64,000 bases of DNA. Origin: Chitinimonas_A lacunae (GTDB lineage: Bacteria > Pseudomonadota > Gammaproteobacteria > Burkholderiales > Chitinimonadaceae). Position numbers and translations under genes: made by a program. The notes under the pieces are model-generated. The model saw only the letters and a list, made by a program, of their open reading frames with translations, searched no databases and was not told the origin of the DNA. Every line of letters starts with the position of its first letter. Position 1 is the first letter of the stretch. This document shows positions 18,351 through 26,787 of this stretch, one piece after another. Where the stretch lies: the NCBI RefSeq assembly GCF_042650885.1, contig NZ_JBHSBU010000001.1, forward strand, positions 2,170,001-2,234,000, in the 5' to 3' direction.

Positions 18351-18375
18351 CGCCTCCCCCTCGGGAGGCGTTTTT
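18351..18375 (+). terminator. Rho-independent terminator after the TetR gene
   Basis: An 8-bp GC stem (cgcctccc with gggaggcg, loop cctc) is followed by five T residues, 22 bp after the TetR stop. It separates the regulator from the permease gene. Confidence 0.85.
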
Positions 18376-18388
18376 CATTGCAAGCGCC

Positions 18389-19153
18389 ATGACACTCGAC
18401 CTGCTTTCCCTGATCGGCATCGCCTTCACTGCCGGCCTGATCGATGCCGCCGTCGGCGGTGGCGGACTGATCCAGCTTCCCGGCCTGTTCGCCACCCTGC
18501 CCCAGCACGCGCCGGCCACGCTGTTTGGCACCAATAAGTTCTCTTCGCTGTTCGGCACCGTGGTTGCCGCCTGGCGCTACGGCCGCCAGATCGATATGGC
18601 CTGGAAGCTGGTGCTGCCGGCCGCGGCTACCGCCTTCGTCTTCTCCTTTCTGGGCGCCTCGGTTGTCAGCCATATCCCCAAGGATGCGATGCGGCCGCTG
18701 GTGCTGATTCTTTTACTGCTGATGCTGGGCTATACGCTGTGGAAGAAGGATTTCGGCGCTCTGCACCGTCCAAGCACGCTGGGCCGGCGCGAGCTGGTCA
18801 TCGCTTTGCTGATCGGCGGCGCGATCGGCTTCTATGACGGCTTTTTCGGGCCGGGCACCGGCAGCTTCTTGATCTTTCTGTTTATCCGCTGCTTCGGCTT
18901 TGACTTCCTGCGCGCCTCGGCCGCTGCCAAGGTAGTCAATGTCGCTACCAACTGCGCGGCGCTGGCCTTCTTTATTCCGACCGGCCAGGTGCTGTACGGC
19001 TTTGCCGTGCCGATGGCCGCCGCCAATATCGTCGGCAGCCTGGTCGGCGCCCGGCTCGCCATGCAGGGTGGGGCGCGGCTGGTGCGGATTCTGTTCGTCC
19101 TGCTGGTCAGCGCGCTGATTGCCAAGATGGCCTACGACATGGGCTTTGCCTAA
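18389..19153 (+). CDS. TauE/SafE (TSUP) family permease, YfcA-like
   Basis: The 254-residue protein has about eight hydrophobic segments and the two TSUP repeats. The first carries GLIDAAVGGGGLIQLPGL and the second GGAIGFYDGFFGPGTGSFLI. Members move sulfite, sulfonate or other small organic anions across the inner membrane, and no substrate can be read from this sequence. The closest motif pattern is the YfcA branch. Transcription starts after the TetR terminator, so the promoter must lie in the short spacer or in read-through. Confidence 0.88.
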   Translation: MTLDLLSLIGIAFTAGLIDAAVGGGGLIQLPGLFATLPQHAPATLFGTNKFSSLFGTVVAAWRYGRQIDMAWKLVLPAAATAFVFSFLGASVVSHIPKDAMRPLVLILLLLMLGYTLWKKDFGALHRPSTLGRRELVIALLIGGAIGFYDGFFGPGTGSFLIFLFIRCFGFDFLRASAAAKVVNVATNCAALAFFIPTGQVLYGFAVPMAAANIVGSLVGARLAMQGGARLVRILFVLLVSALIAKMAYDMGFA

Positions 19154-19203
19154 GTTCGACCCACTGGCCCCCTGGCGACATAAATCAAATATCCAGCCAA
19201 CCG

Positions 19204-19236
19204 TCTGCAAGACTAGTTGCACCGTATATCCATAAA
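19204..19236 (+). repeat. Dispersed AT-rich intergenic element, copy 1
   Basis: The core tctgcaaga, then gcaccgtatatccataaa, matches copies at 38904-38943 and 62550-62580. It lies in the spacer between the permease and DUF2726 genes. Confidence 0.4.
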
Positions 19237-19263
19237 GTACAATAACAAGACTTTTATATAACA

Positions 19264-19293
19264 ACGCCGGCGCCCGGTTCGGAACGCTGGCGT
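19264..19293 (+). other. Leader hairpin before the DUF2726 gene
   Basis: A 9-bp stem (acgccggcg with cgctggcgt, allowing G-T pairs, 12-base loop) ends 12 bp before the start codon of the DUF2726 gene. It has no T-run, so it looks like a leader structure or an element edge rather than a terminator. Confidence 0.35.
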
Positions 19294-19305
19294 CAATGAT
19301 TTCCT

Positions 19306-19965
19306 ATGCCGACTGCCATCCTGTTATCGCTCAGCCTGGTGCTGGCCCCCGCTCCCGCTCTGGCCGAGCACTCGCTGACCCCTCTCACCACCCTCGTCTC
19401 CCCCACGTCTCCGCCCGCGGCCTCGCGCGCCCTGCCCTGCAAGACTTCGATCTCCACAGAACCCGCCCCGGTTGTTCAGGACAGTTGGATTGCCCGACTC
19501 AAATCAAGCTGGCTGGGCATCGTGCTGGTATTGCTGCTGCTGGGCAGCGCCGTATTGCTGCTGCGGTATATGGCGCAGCGACGCGAACCGTTCCTGACCC
19601 AGCGCCCTTTGCTGACGGCGCGCGAACAGAAGATGTACTGGCGAATTCAGGAAGCGCTGGCGGGTCAGTATGTGATTCTGGCCCAGGTGGCTTTCAGTCA
19701 GATGGTGCAAGCCAAGGGCGGCACGGCCAAGGAGCGTTTCGCCCTGTTTGCCCGGGTACGGCAGAAGGTCGCCGACTATGTGATTTGCCGCAGCGACTTT
19801 TCGATCGTTGCGGTGATCGAACTCGACGACAGCAGCCACGACCATAAGCTCGACAAGGATGCCGAACGCGACGCCTGCCTGCGCGAAGCCGGGATCCCGA
19901 CCCTGCGTTGGCGCAGCCTGCCCAGCGCGGCCGAAATTGCCAAACAGGTGAAGGCGCTTGATTGA
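19306..19965 (+). CDS. Membrane-anchored DUF2726 protein
   Basis: The 219-residue protein has an N-terminal signal or membrane segment (LLSLSLVLAPAPALA) and a Pro/Ser-rich stretch. A second membrane helix, LGIVLVLLLLGSAVLLLRYM, spans about residues 70-89. The C-terminal cytosolic DUF2726 domain contains KVADYVICRSDFSIVAVIEL followed by DDSSH, and then RDACLREAGIPTLRW. This domain resembles restriction endonuclease-like folds with an acidic centre (ELDD). The biological role is unknown. Confidence 0.82.
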   Translation: MPTAILLSLSLVLAPAPALAEHSLTPLTTLVSPTSPPAASRALPCKTSISTEPAPVVQDSWIARLKSSWLGIVLVLLLLGSAVLLLRYMAQRREPFLTQRPLLTAREQKMYWRIQEALAGQYVILAQVAFSQMVQAKGGTAKERFALFARVRQKVADYVICRSDFSIVAVIELDDSSHDHKLDKDAERDACLREAGIPTLRWRSLPSAAEIAKQVKALD

Positions 19966-20201
19966 GGAGGCAGATATAGCAACGAGGACTGTGGAGGGAT
20001 GAGGTTGGAGCGGTTGAATAAGCGCTCCCGCTCCGCCTCACCTCTCGTCAAAAGCGCCCTGACTTGTACAGGCAAGGAAGCCATTACCGGGCTTGCCGAA
20101 GTTGGCGGAATGAGCGTCGATTGAGAGGGTACAGCGCCATGCCCGCCTGTCAGCCGACCCTCTGCTTGAGTGCACCGCGATGACAGACTTCCGGTACAGA
20201 C

Positions 20202-20228
20202 AAAACAAAGCCCGCCAGAAGGCGGGCT
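20202..20228 (-). terminator. Rho-independent terminator of tRNA-Thr
   Basis: A perfect 8-bp stem (agcccgcc with ggcgggct, loop of four) lies 15 bp past the tRNA 3' end. On the minus strand it is followed by tttgtttt. Confidence 0.85.
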
Positions 20229-20242
20229 AGGTCATTGATTCT

Positions 20243-20318
20243 TGGTGCCGGCGATCCGAATCGAACGGACGACCTGCTGATTACAAGGCAGCTGCTCTAC
20301 CGACTGAGCTACACCGGC
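20243..20318 (-). tRNA. tRNA-Thr (anticodon TGT)
   Basis: On the minus strand the 76-base cloverleaf includes an encoded CCA end. The acceptor arms gccggtg and cgccggc pair with one G-T. The D arm is gtagctcagtcggtagagc, the anticodon loop cttgtaa gives TGT, and the T arm contains gttcgattc. It is transcribed alone and ends at the hairpin just downstream. Confidence 0.96.
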
Positions 20319-20379
20319 GAAGGTGCGGGATTATACAAGCATCTGCTTGTCTTGCCACCCCCTACAGCAATTTTCTTAC

Positions 20380-21402
20380 CTAGGCCTTGCCGACATCCTT
20401 CGAGGTGAAGAAGGCGTCGGAATAGAAGGCTTCGCTGGGCAGGCCACGGCCGGTGAAGGTGCCGTGGGCGGCTTCGACCATCACCGGGGCGCCGCAGGCG
20501 TAGACCTCGTAGCCCGACAGGTCGGCAAAGTCATGCAGCACGGCTTCGTGTACCAGACCGGTGCGGCCTTGCCACTGGTCTTCGGGCTTGGGTTCGGACA
20601 GCACCGGGATAAAGGTGAAGTTCGGATTCTCCTGCTGCCACTGCGACGGCAACTGCGGCATATACAGATCGCCCAGGCTGCGGCAGCCCCAGTACAGCAC
20701 CATCTCGCGCTGGATACCCTTCTTCAGTGCATGCTCGACGATGCTCTTGATCGGCGCAAAACCCGTGCCGCTGGCCAGGAAGATGATCGGCTTATCGCTG
20801 TCTTCGCGCAGGAAAAACGAACCCAGCGGGCCGGTGAAGCGCAGGATCTCGCGCTCGCGCATCTGGTGGTAGACGTATTCGGAAAACGCCCCACCCGGCA
20901 CCAGCCGGACATGCAGTTGCAGGAAATCCTCCTGATGCGGCGGGTTGGCCAGCGAGAAACTGCGCTTCTTGCCGTCCTTGGTATGGATATCGATATATTG
21001 GCCAGCCAGGAAATGCAGCCGCTCATTGGTCGGCAGCTTGAGCGACAGGACCGCCACATCGTGCGATACCCGGTCGATCTTCTCGACCCGGCAGGGCATG
21101 GTGCGGATCTGGATATCCTTGGTCGCGGTGATTTCACGGCATTCGATGGTGACATCGCCTTCGGGTTCGGCGCAGCAGAACAGGGCCAGGCCCGAAGCCA
21201 TTTCGGTCATATTGAGCGCGGAGGTCGAATGCTCGCGATGCTTGACCGAGCCTTCCAGCACCTTGCCTTTGCAAGCGCCACAGGCGCCGTTGCGGCAGCC
21301 GTAGGGCATATTGAAACCGGCGCGCAAGGCGGCGTCGAGCAAGGTTTCACCGGCTTCGACGGCGATTTCCTGATGGCTCGGTTCGATGGTGAGCTTGGAC
21401 AT
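20380..21402 (-). CDS. 2Fe-2S ferredoxin / FAD-NAD reductase, CDP-6-deoxy-glucoseen reductase type
   Basis: The 340-residue protein has a plant-type 2Fe-2S domain at residues 1-90 (CRNGACGACKGKV, with the fourth Cys in LFCCAEPEG). An FAD domain follows (RSFSLANPP near 170), then an NAD domain (FLASGTGFAPIKSIVEHALK near 237, ending in EVYACGAPVMVEAA). The family is often named CDP-6-deoxy-delta-3,4-glucoseen reductase, but no deoxysugar genes lie nearby, so the electron acceptor is uncertain. It diverges from the SDR gene across 53 bp and ends opposite the tRNA. Confidence 0.85.
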   Translation of the reverse strand: MSKLTIEPSHQEIAVEAGETLLDAALRAGFNMPYGCRNGACGACKGKVLEGSVKHREHSTSALNMTEMASGLALFCCAEPEGDVTIECREITATKDIQIRTMPCRVEKIDRVSHDVAVLSLKLPTNERLHFLAGQYIDIHTKDGKKRSFSLANPPHQEDFLQLHVRLVPGGAFSEYVYHQMREREILRFTGPLGSFFLREDSDKPIIFLASGTGFAPIKSIVEHALKKGIQREMVLYWGCRSLGDLYMPQLPSQWQQENPNFTFIPVLSEPKPEDQWQGRTGLVHEAVLHDFADLSGYEVYACGAPVMVEAAHGTFTGRGLPSEAFYSDAFFTSKDVGKA

Positions 21403-21455
21403 GCGGAATTTCCTGCTGCTGGCGATAAACGGCGCGGCCGAACTAGAATCGCGCC

Positions 21456-22331
21456 ATGCAAAGACTATTGATCGTGGGGTGCGGCGACGTGATGCGTCGG
21501 GCGCTGCCCTGGCTATGCCGCCGGTTTCGGGTCTATGCGCTTGCGCGCTCGGCTGAACAGGCGGCGATTCTGCGCAGTCTCGGTGCGATCCCGCTGCAAG
21601 GCGACCTCGATCGAGCCACCAGTCTCAGGCGTCTTGCCGGGCTGGCTCATCGGGTGATCCACAGCGCTCCGCCTGCCGCAAGCGGCAATGACGACCCGCG
21701 TACCCGCCGCCTGCTGGCGGCGCTGGCGCGCGGCGCGATTCTACCACGCACACTCGTCTATATCAGTACCACAGGCGTCTACGGTAACAGTGCCGGCGCC
21801 TGGATCGACGAAAGCGCCCCACTTCGCCCCGAATCCCCCCGAGCCCTGCGCCGCGTGGCCGCTGAACAGCGTTTGCGCCAGTTCGGCCGCCGTCACCGCT
21901 GCCGCGTCGCGCTGCTGCGCGCGCCCGGGATCTATGCCGAGGAAAGACTGCCCTTGGCCCGTCTGCGCGCCGGAACGCCGGCGCTGATCGAGGCCGATGA
22001 CGGTTACAGCAACCATATCCACGCCGACGATCTGGCCCGGGCGGCCTGCCTTGCCCTGTTCCGTGGCCGCGGTGGCCGGGCGTTCAATATCGTCGATGAC
22101 AGCCGCTGGAAAATGGGCGAGTGGTTCGACCAGGTCGCCGATGCCGCCGGATTGCCGCATCCACCCCGCCTGCCGCGCGAAGCGGCACAACAGGCGGTCG
22201 ATCCGGCGCTATGGTCCTTTATGCGCGAATCGCGCCGCCTGCGAAATGGTCGAATGAAGCGGGAATTGAAGCTGCGGCTTGCCCACCCTACCCCCACCGC
22301 CACGCTGCAACGGCTACGCGCAGCCCGCTGA
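21456..22331 (+). CDS. NAD-dependent epimerase/dehydratase family protein (SDR)
   Basis: The 291-residue protein has an N-terminal Rossmann start (RLLIVGCGDVMRRALPWL) with the GxG nucleotide motif. The middle segment TLVYISTTGVYGNSAGAWID resembles extended SDR proteins of the YeeZ type, where the usual YxxxK tyrosine motif is replaced. The C-terminal part contains YSNHIHADDLARAACLALF. The substrate is unknown. The protein is unusually Arg-rich. Confidence 0.8.
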   Translation: MQRLLIVGCGDVMRRALPWLCRRFRVYALARSAEQAAILRSLGAIPLQGDLDRATSLRRLAGLAHRVIHSAPPAASGNDDPRTRRLLAALARGAILPRTLVYISTTGVYGNSAGAWIDESAPLRPESPRALRRVAAEQRLRQFGRRHRCRVALLRAPGIYAEERLPLARLRAGTPALIEADDGYSNHIHADDLARAACLALFRGRGGRAFNIVDDSRWKMGEWFDQVADAAGLPHPPRLPREAAQQAVDPALWSFMRESRRLRNGRMKRELKLRLAHPTPTATLQRLRAAR

Positions 22332-22564
22332 AGCGGACTTCAACCAACATGGCATCGGGCCCGGAGATCGTGAAGACAGCGCTCAACTCAGCGTCCAGGC
22401 CGCCATCCTCCAGACCCAAAACGCATAAGCCACCAGGGTCTCCACTGTCCTCTTCCGGACCGCTGGAGACCGCAGTGCATCACACCACCTCCGCGAGTCA
22501 GGCTGAGGTGGCCGGTCAAATCCGAGCCAAGCGCAGAGACGATCAAATCGAGAGGCCGGCTCTG

Positions 22565-22678
22565 CTACCTCGCCTCATCGAGCACCCCGGTATCCGAATC
22601 GACCAATCGGTAGGGTGCCGTCAGAGCATTGCCAGCCCATTCGGCGTCAGCGTGTCCGGACCGCAACGCCCAGGCACG
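22565..22678 (-). pseudogene. Short coding relic, unknown family (copy B)
   Basis: The minus-strand frame reads RAWALRSGHADAEWAGNALT and then continues to a TAG, with stops on both sides. It shares A-ALR-GHAD---AGNAL with the relic at 10471-10626. The surrounding 22332-22842 interval holds no intact gene. Further minus-strand peptides with coding character appear in shifted frames near 22380-22440, suggesting a decayed gene. The family is not recognised. Confidence 0.3.
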
Positions 22679-22795
22679 TCACAATCAAGCAGGCTTGGCG
22701 GCAGCTCCGGTTTAAGCGGAAATGCGCCAGGCAGTGGGGAACAGAGAAGCCGGGGAAAGATCTTGGACGTTATTTTTTAAAAATTGCTCATTTTC

Positions 22796-22824
22796 TGCCA
22801 TACATCTTGTATGCATATTGCAGA
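22796..22824 (-). repeat. Dispersed AT-rich intergenic element, copy 4
   Basis: On the minus strand it contains tctgcaatatgcatacaaga followed by gtatggc. This parallels tctgcaaaatctatacaaga of the copy at 38904. It lies 18 bp past the ycgR stop. Confidence 0.3.
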
Positions 22825-22842
22825 TTTTTTACAAACCAAGAT

Positions 22843-23610
22843 CTACTTACGCAGCAACTGATGCCGTTCACGCTCCAGTTGCGCCATATAGCGTTGCAGG
22901 ATGTTTTCGGTCTGGCGGGGCAGATTGACGAAGCGGCAGCCCAGCATGGTGAGGGTGGAGCCGTTGCGTTGGGTGACGCGGCGCTTGGCGCGGATTTCGA
23001 GCGAGACGCTGATCAGGCCGAAGGTGGCCAGATCAATCTGGCAGTTGTGGAAGATATCGAGGATCTCGACATTGGGGGCATTGCCCGGATACCACAGGCC
23101 AATGCCGCCAATCGAGATATCGTGCAGGGTCAGATCGAGCGCGCGGCCGCTTGGGTGGGGCAGCTTGCAGACCAGCGGCTTGCCGACCGGGGTTTCGAGG
23201 CGGAAGAATTCGCGCCGTTGCAGCTTGATCATATCGGCCGGGAAATCGGCCACGAAGGCTTTCTGGCCTTCAAACTCGTCGAATTCGATATTGCCGTCGA
23301 GAACGAACTGCACCTTGACACCTTCGGGTGCTGCGGCGAATACCACCCGGTCGGCTCGCAGCAGCGAACGGTTGATGGCATCGCTGCTGCTGACATCGAA
23401 CCAGAAGCGCATCGCCTTGCTGTCGGCATCGAGCAAGGTGGTCAGCATCGAATTGTGGCCGTGGTCGAAGTAGACGGTGAACAGCTCCGACTTCTGCGCC
23501 ATGGTACGCAGCACATAGCCGATTTCGAGCGGGGTACGTAACAGATAGGCGCTGACATCCACGCCTTCGGGAATCAGGGCGATCGCCTGTTGATCGTTGG
23601 TGTCTGCCAC
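22843..23610 (-). CDS. ycgR: Flagellar brake protein YcgR (PilZ domain)
   Basis: The 255-residue protein has an N-terminal YcgR domain and a C-terminal PilZ domain. The PilZ cyclic-di-GMP site is visible as QRREFFRLETPVG near residue 130 (RxxxR) and DISIGGIGLWYPG near residue 160 (DxSxxG). When bound to c-di-GMP, YcgR slows the flagellar motor. The start is GTG. No flagellar genes are in the window, and 44 bp separates it from sco upstream. Confidence 0.9.
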   Translation of the reverse strand: MADTNDQQAIALIPEGVDVSAYLLRTPLEIGYVLRTMAQKSELFTVYFDHGHNSMLTTLLDADSKAMRFWFDVSSSDAINRSLLRADRVVFAAAPEGVKVQFVLDGNIEFDEFEGQKAFVADFPADMIKLQRREFFRLETPVGKPLVCKLPHPSGRALDLTLHDISIGGIGLWYPGNAPNVEILDIFHNCQIDLATFGLISVSLEIRAKRRVTQRNGSTLTMLGCRFVNLPRQTENILQRYMAQLERERHQLLRK

Positions 23611-23654
23611 AGTTCTCGTCGCGCTCCGCAGTCTAGGCTTGATCCGGGGATGGG

Positions 23655-24311
23655 CTAGCTTTTCAGTAGCAGCCCGATATCGTGCGCGAATACCTTGGCT
23701 CCCGCACCATAGCTGACGAAAAGCCGCAGTTTGCCGGTCTTGTCGAAAATATAGCTGCCGGCGCTGTGATCGACCGTGTAATTTTTCTCATCGCTACCGT
23801 TGACCTTCTGATAGACGATCTTGAAGCGATCGGCCACCGACTTCACCTCGGCCGGGCTGCCGGTCAGACCGATGAAACTCGGGTCGAAGGCCGGCACATA
23901 GCGTGCCAGCAGCTCAGGCGGATCGCGCTCGGGGTCAACGCTGACAAACAACACCTGAACCTCGCGCGCCTGCGGGCCAAGCTGCTTCATCGCACTGGCC
24001 AGCTCCGACATGGTGGTCGGGCAGACATCGGGACAGTGGGTATAGCCAAAGAACAGCACCACGACCTTGCCGCGGAAATCCGCCAGCGAACGCGGCTTGC
24101 CGTGGTGGTCGGTCAGGGTCAGGAAAGGCGACGATGCACTGCCTTGAGCGGGATCGCTGCCAATCGGCGCCCCGGTGATATCGGTCGATTGGAAAGGCGT
24201 GGGAGCCGCGCCGGAGCTGCCCGACACCTGGCCGTTGTCACCGCAGGCGGCCAGCATCAGGGCAAGAAACAGGGTGCCCAGGCTGCGCCTAGGCCAGAGG
24301 AATACGGACAT
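23655..24311 (-). CDS. SCO1/SenC family copper chaperone for cytochrome oxidase
   Basis: The 218-residue lipoprotein-like protein has a signal ending LMLAACGDNG with a lipobox Cys. A thioredoxin fold carries FFGYTHCPDVCPTTMSELA, whose CxxxC binds copper, and the distal His ligand is in YTVDHSAGSYIFD. It delivers copper to the CuA centre of cytochrome oxidase subunit II. The start at MSVFLWPRR overlaps the cyoE 3' end by 23 bp. Confidence 0.93.
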   Translation of the reverse strand: MSVFLWPRRSLGTLFLALMLAACGDNGQVSGSSGAAPTPFQSTDITGAPIGSDPAQGSASSPFLTLTDHHGKPRSLADFRGKVVVLFFGYTHCPDVCPTTMSELASAMKQLGPQAREVQVLFVSVDPERDPPELLARYVPAFDPSFIGLTGSPAEVKSVADRFKIVYQKVNGSDEKNYTVDHSAGSYIFDKTGKLRLFVSYGAGAKVFAHDIGLLLKS

Positions 24312-25203
24312 AGTGGTCAACCAGAAGCGCTGCAAACAGCAGCGACAGATAAAGAATCGAATAGCGGAAGGCACGACGCGCCAGCTCGTCACTGTACTGC
24401 CGCCACAGCCGCCAGGCATAGCCCAGGAAAACCGCATCGAGCAGCAAGGCCGCCACCAGATAGATCGCCCCGGCCATCGAGGTGGCAGCCGGCAGCAAGG
24501 TGATGGCACACAGGATCAGCGTATAGAACAGCACATGGAGCCGGGTGAACGCGTCGCCATGGGTGACCGGCAACATCGGCAGACCAGCCCGGGCGTAATC
24601 GGCCTTGCGGTAGAGCGCCAGTGCCCAGAAATGCGGCGGAGTCCAGGCGAAGATGATCAGAAACAGCAGCATCGCATCGTGGCTGACCTCACCGGTGACG
24701 GCGGCCCAGCCCAGGATAGGCGGCATCGCGCCTGAAGCGCCGCCGATCACGATGTTCTGCGGGGTGGCGGGCTTGAGCACCACGGTATAGATAATTGCGT
24801 AGCCGACAAAGGTCGCCAGCGTCAGCCACATGGTCAGCGCATTGACCTGCCAGTAGAGCAAGGCCAGCCCGGCGCCGCCCACCACCAGTGCAAACCCCAG
24901 CGTCTGTCCCGAGGTCACCTGCCCGCGCGGCAGCGGCCGGGCGCGGGTGCGGGCCATCAGGGCATCGATCTTCTGCTCCACCAGACAGTTGATCGCGGCA
25001 GCCGCGCCCGCCACCAAGGCAATACCGAGCGTGGCGGCGGCCACCGTCACCGCATCAGGCAGCGCTGGCGTTGCCAGGAACATGCCGATCACGGCACAGA
25101 ACACGATCAGCGCGACCACGCGCGGCTTGGCCAGGGCCAGGAATTCGCGCAGCCGGGCATTCAGGCCCGCTGGCGGTTTGGCCAGGGTGGTGACGGTCGT
25201 CAT
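24289..25203 (-). CDS. cyoE: Protoheme IX farnesyltransferase (heme O synthase)
   Basis: The 304-residue UbiA-family prenyltransferase has about nine membrane helices. It adds farnesyl to heme b, giving heme O. The first Asp-rich prenyl site is INCLVEQKIDALMARTRARP near residue 75, and the second includes RKADYARAGLPML near residue 195. It lies between ctaA and sco and feeds heme O to CtaA. The start at MTTVTTLAK fits the usual length. Confidence 0.95.
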   Translation of the reverse strand: MTTVTTLAKPPAGLNARLREFLALAKPRVVALIVFCAVIGMFLATPALPDAVTVAAATLGIALVAGAAAAINCLVEQKIDALMARTRARPLPRGQVTSGQTLGFALVVGGAGLALLYWQVNALTMWLTLATFVGYAIIYTVVLKPATPQNIVIGGASGAMPPILGWAAVTGEVSHDAMLLFLIIFAWTPPHFWALALYRKADYARAGLPMLPVTHGDAFTRLHVLFYTLILCAITLLPAATSMAGAIYLVAALLLDAVFLGYAWRLWRQYSDELARRAFRYSILYLSLLFAALLVDHYVRIPLA

Positions 25204-25228
25204 AAAGCCTCCTCGGATATCGCTCGCG

Positions 25229-26200
25229 TCAGGTCTGAGCCAGACGGTAATTGAGGGCCACCGCCACGCACAGCAGCAGCGCGGCACCGGCGTTATGGGC
25301 CACCGCCAGTCCCAGCGGCAGTTGCAGCAGCACATTGGCCACCCCAAGCAGCAGTTGCAGCAGCAGGGCCCCCATCAGCAGCAGGGTCAAGCCGGGCAGC
25401 AGACGGGCCCGCCACAGGCGCCAGCTCAACCAGCTCAGATAACAGAAAGTCAGCAGCGCCCCGACCCGGTGCAGCCAGTGAATCGCCGTCAGATTGGCCA
25501 TGCTGAGCAGCTGGCCATCGGGTGTCTGCCCAAGTTCGCGCACCAGATGGAAGGCATCACGGAAATCCATCTGCGGCAGCCACGCCCCCTGGCAGGTCGG
25601 AAAATCGCTACAGACTGCCGCGGCGTAGTTGGTGCTGACCCAGCCGCCCAGAATGATCTGGCACGACACCACCGCCAGTCCGAGCAAGGCCCACGGCCGC
25701 AGCGCAGCGGCAGCACGGCCCGGCGACGGCCAGCGCTGCTGGCGCATCGCCAGCCAGACCAGCAGTCCCAGCGTGGTCAGACCGCCGATCAGATGGCTGG
25801 TGACGATGGCCGGCTTGAGCAACATGGTGACCGTGAGCGCCCCCAGCGCCCCCTGGATGCAGACCACCACCACCAGACCCAGCGGCAATGCCGGCGACTG
25901 ATCCAGGCGGCGGCGCCACACCACCGCGAGGACCGCCAGACCGATCAGCAGCAGGCCCAGCAGGCTGGCGGCGTAGCGATGGACCATTTCCTTCCACGCC
26001 TTGGCCATGCTGACATTGCCATGCGGCGCCTCGGCATGGGCGGCGCTGATCTCCTCGATCGCATGCAAGGGTGTCGGCTTGCCATAGCAGCCGGGCCAGT
26101 CGGGACAGCCAAGTCCGGCGTCGGACAGTCGTACATAAGCGCCCAGGACGATCAGACCGAAGGTCCACAGCAAGGCAAGCAGGGTAAGTTTCTTGAACAC
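25229..26200 (-). CDS. ctaA: Heme A synthase (COX15/CtaA)
   Basis: The 323-residue protein has eight membrane segments. It begins FKKLTLLALLWTFGLIVLGA and has the substrate-side motif SDAGLGCPDWPGCYGKP. His residues typical of heme binding are in MVHRYAAS, TSHLIGGLT, IHWLHRVGA and VAHNAGAA. It oxidises heme O to heme A for the oxidase. It starts with GTG, two bases past the stop of the preceding gene, indicating coupled translation. Confidence 0.94.
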   Translation of the reverse strand: MFKKLTLLALLWTFGLIVLGAYVRLSDAGLGCPDWPGCYGKPTPLHAIEEISAAHAEAPHGNVSMAKAWKEMVHRYAASLLGLLLIGLAVLAVVWRRRLDQSPALPLGLVVVVCIQGALGALTVTMLLKPAIVTSHLIGGLTTLGLLVWLAMRQQRWPSPGRAAAALRPWALLGLAVVSCQIILGGWVSTNYAAAVCSDFPTCQGAWLPQMDFRDAFHLVRELGQTPDGQLLSMANLTAIHWLHRVGALLTFCYLSWLSWRLWRARLLPGLTLLLMGALLLQLLLGVANVLLQLPLGLAVAHNAGAALLLCVAVALNYRLAQT

Positions 26201-26202
26201 GG

Positions 26203-26787
26203 CTAACCCAACGATTCGTTGTTCTTCAGGAAACGGACCAATTCCTTGATCACCCGCCCGGTTTCGGCGTCGCGCGGATAACGGACCACCTGGTTGCCAA
26301 GCGGATCGATCAGATAGATGCCGCGCTGGAGTTCACCGGGCAACGGCACCGGGGCCAGTGCGCGGCGGATCGCCGCACCATCGGCCTGCCGCAGCGCCGC
26401 CGCGGACGGCTGGCCCTCGCCCGTCACCAGCCATAGCCGCTCGATCCGATGCATTTCCTTGCCTTGGGACAGACGGTATTGGCGCAGCGCGAACAGGGCG
26501 TCCATGCAGTCCTTGCCGCAGGCGGCATCGTCGACCATCACCAGCAGCCATTTGCGGCGGAATTCATCGAGCCTGGCCGGTTTGCCGTCCAGGCTCGCCA
26601 GCGGGAAATCGGGCAGCGGCCGGACTTCGAGCAGCTGGCCATAGCTGCGGCCGCCAGAAGGTTTCCAGACGTAGTAGGCCAGATAGGACAGCACCACCGG
26701 TGCCAGGGCGACCGCGATCAGGGCGATCAGGGTCAGACGGTTGCGGCCGGGCTGGACCGGCGGCTTCAGTTGGGCTTGCGCTTCCAA
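26203..26787 (-). CDS. Membrane-anchored thioredoxin-like cytochrome oxidase assembly protein
   Basis: The 194-residue protein has one N-terminal helix (LTLIALIAVALAPVVLSYLA) and a SCO/thioredoxin-like periplasmic domain. In place of the SCO CxxxC it has DDAACGKDCMDALFALRQYR, with two Cys four apart. Such genes are common beside surf1 and ctaA in Betaproteobacteria and are thought to assist oxidase assembly. A TTG start is proposed because GGAG lies 7 bases upstream, and it overlaps the surf1 3' end by 22 bp. An upstream in-frame ATG at 26835 is less likely. Confidence 0.75.
   Translation of the reverse strand: MEAQAQLKPPVQPGRNRLTLIALIAVALAPVVLSYLAYYVWKPSGGRSYGQLLEVRPLPDFPLASLDGKPARLDEFRRKWLLVMVDDAACGKDCMDALFALRQYRLSQGKEMHRIERLWLVTGEGQPSAAALRQADGAAIRRALAPVPLPGELQRGIYLIDPLGNQVVRYPRDAETGRVIKELVRFLKNNESLG

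Noticed and set aside
19264..19293. Hairpin before the DUF2726 gene as a terminator of the permease gene
   Set aside because: No T-run follows and it lies 12 bp before a start codon, so it was listed as a leader structure instead.
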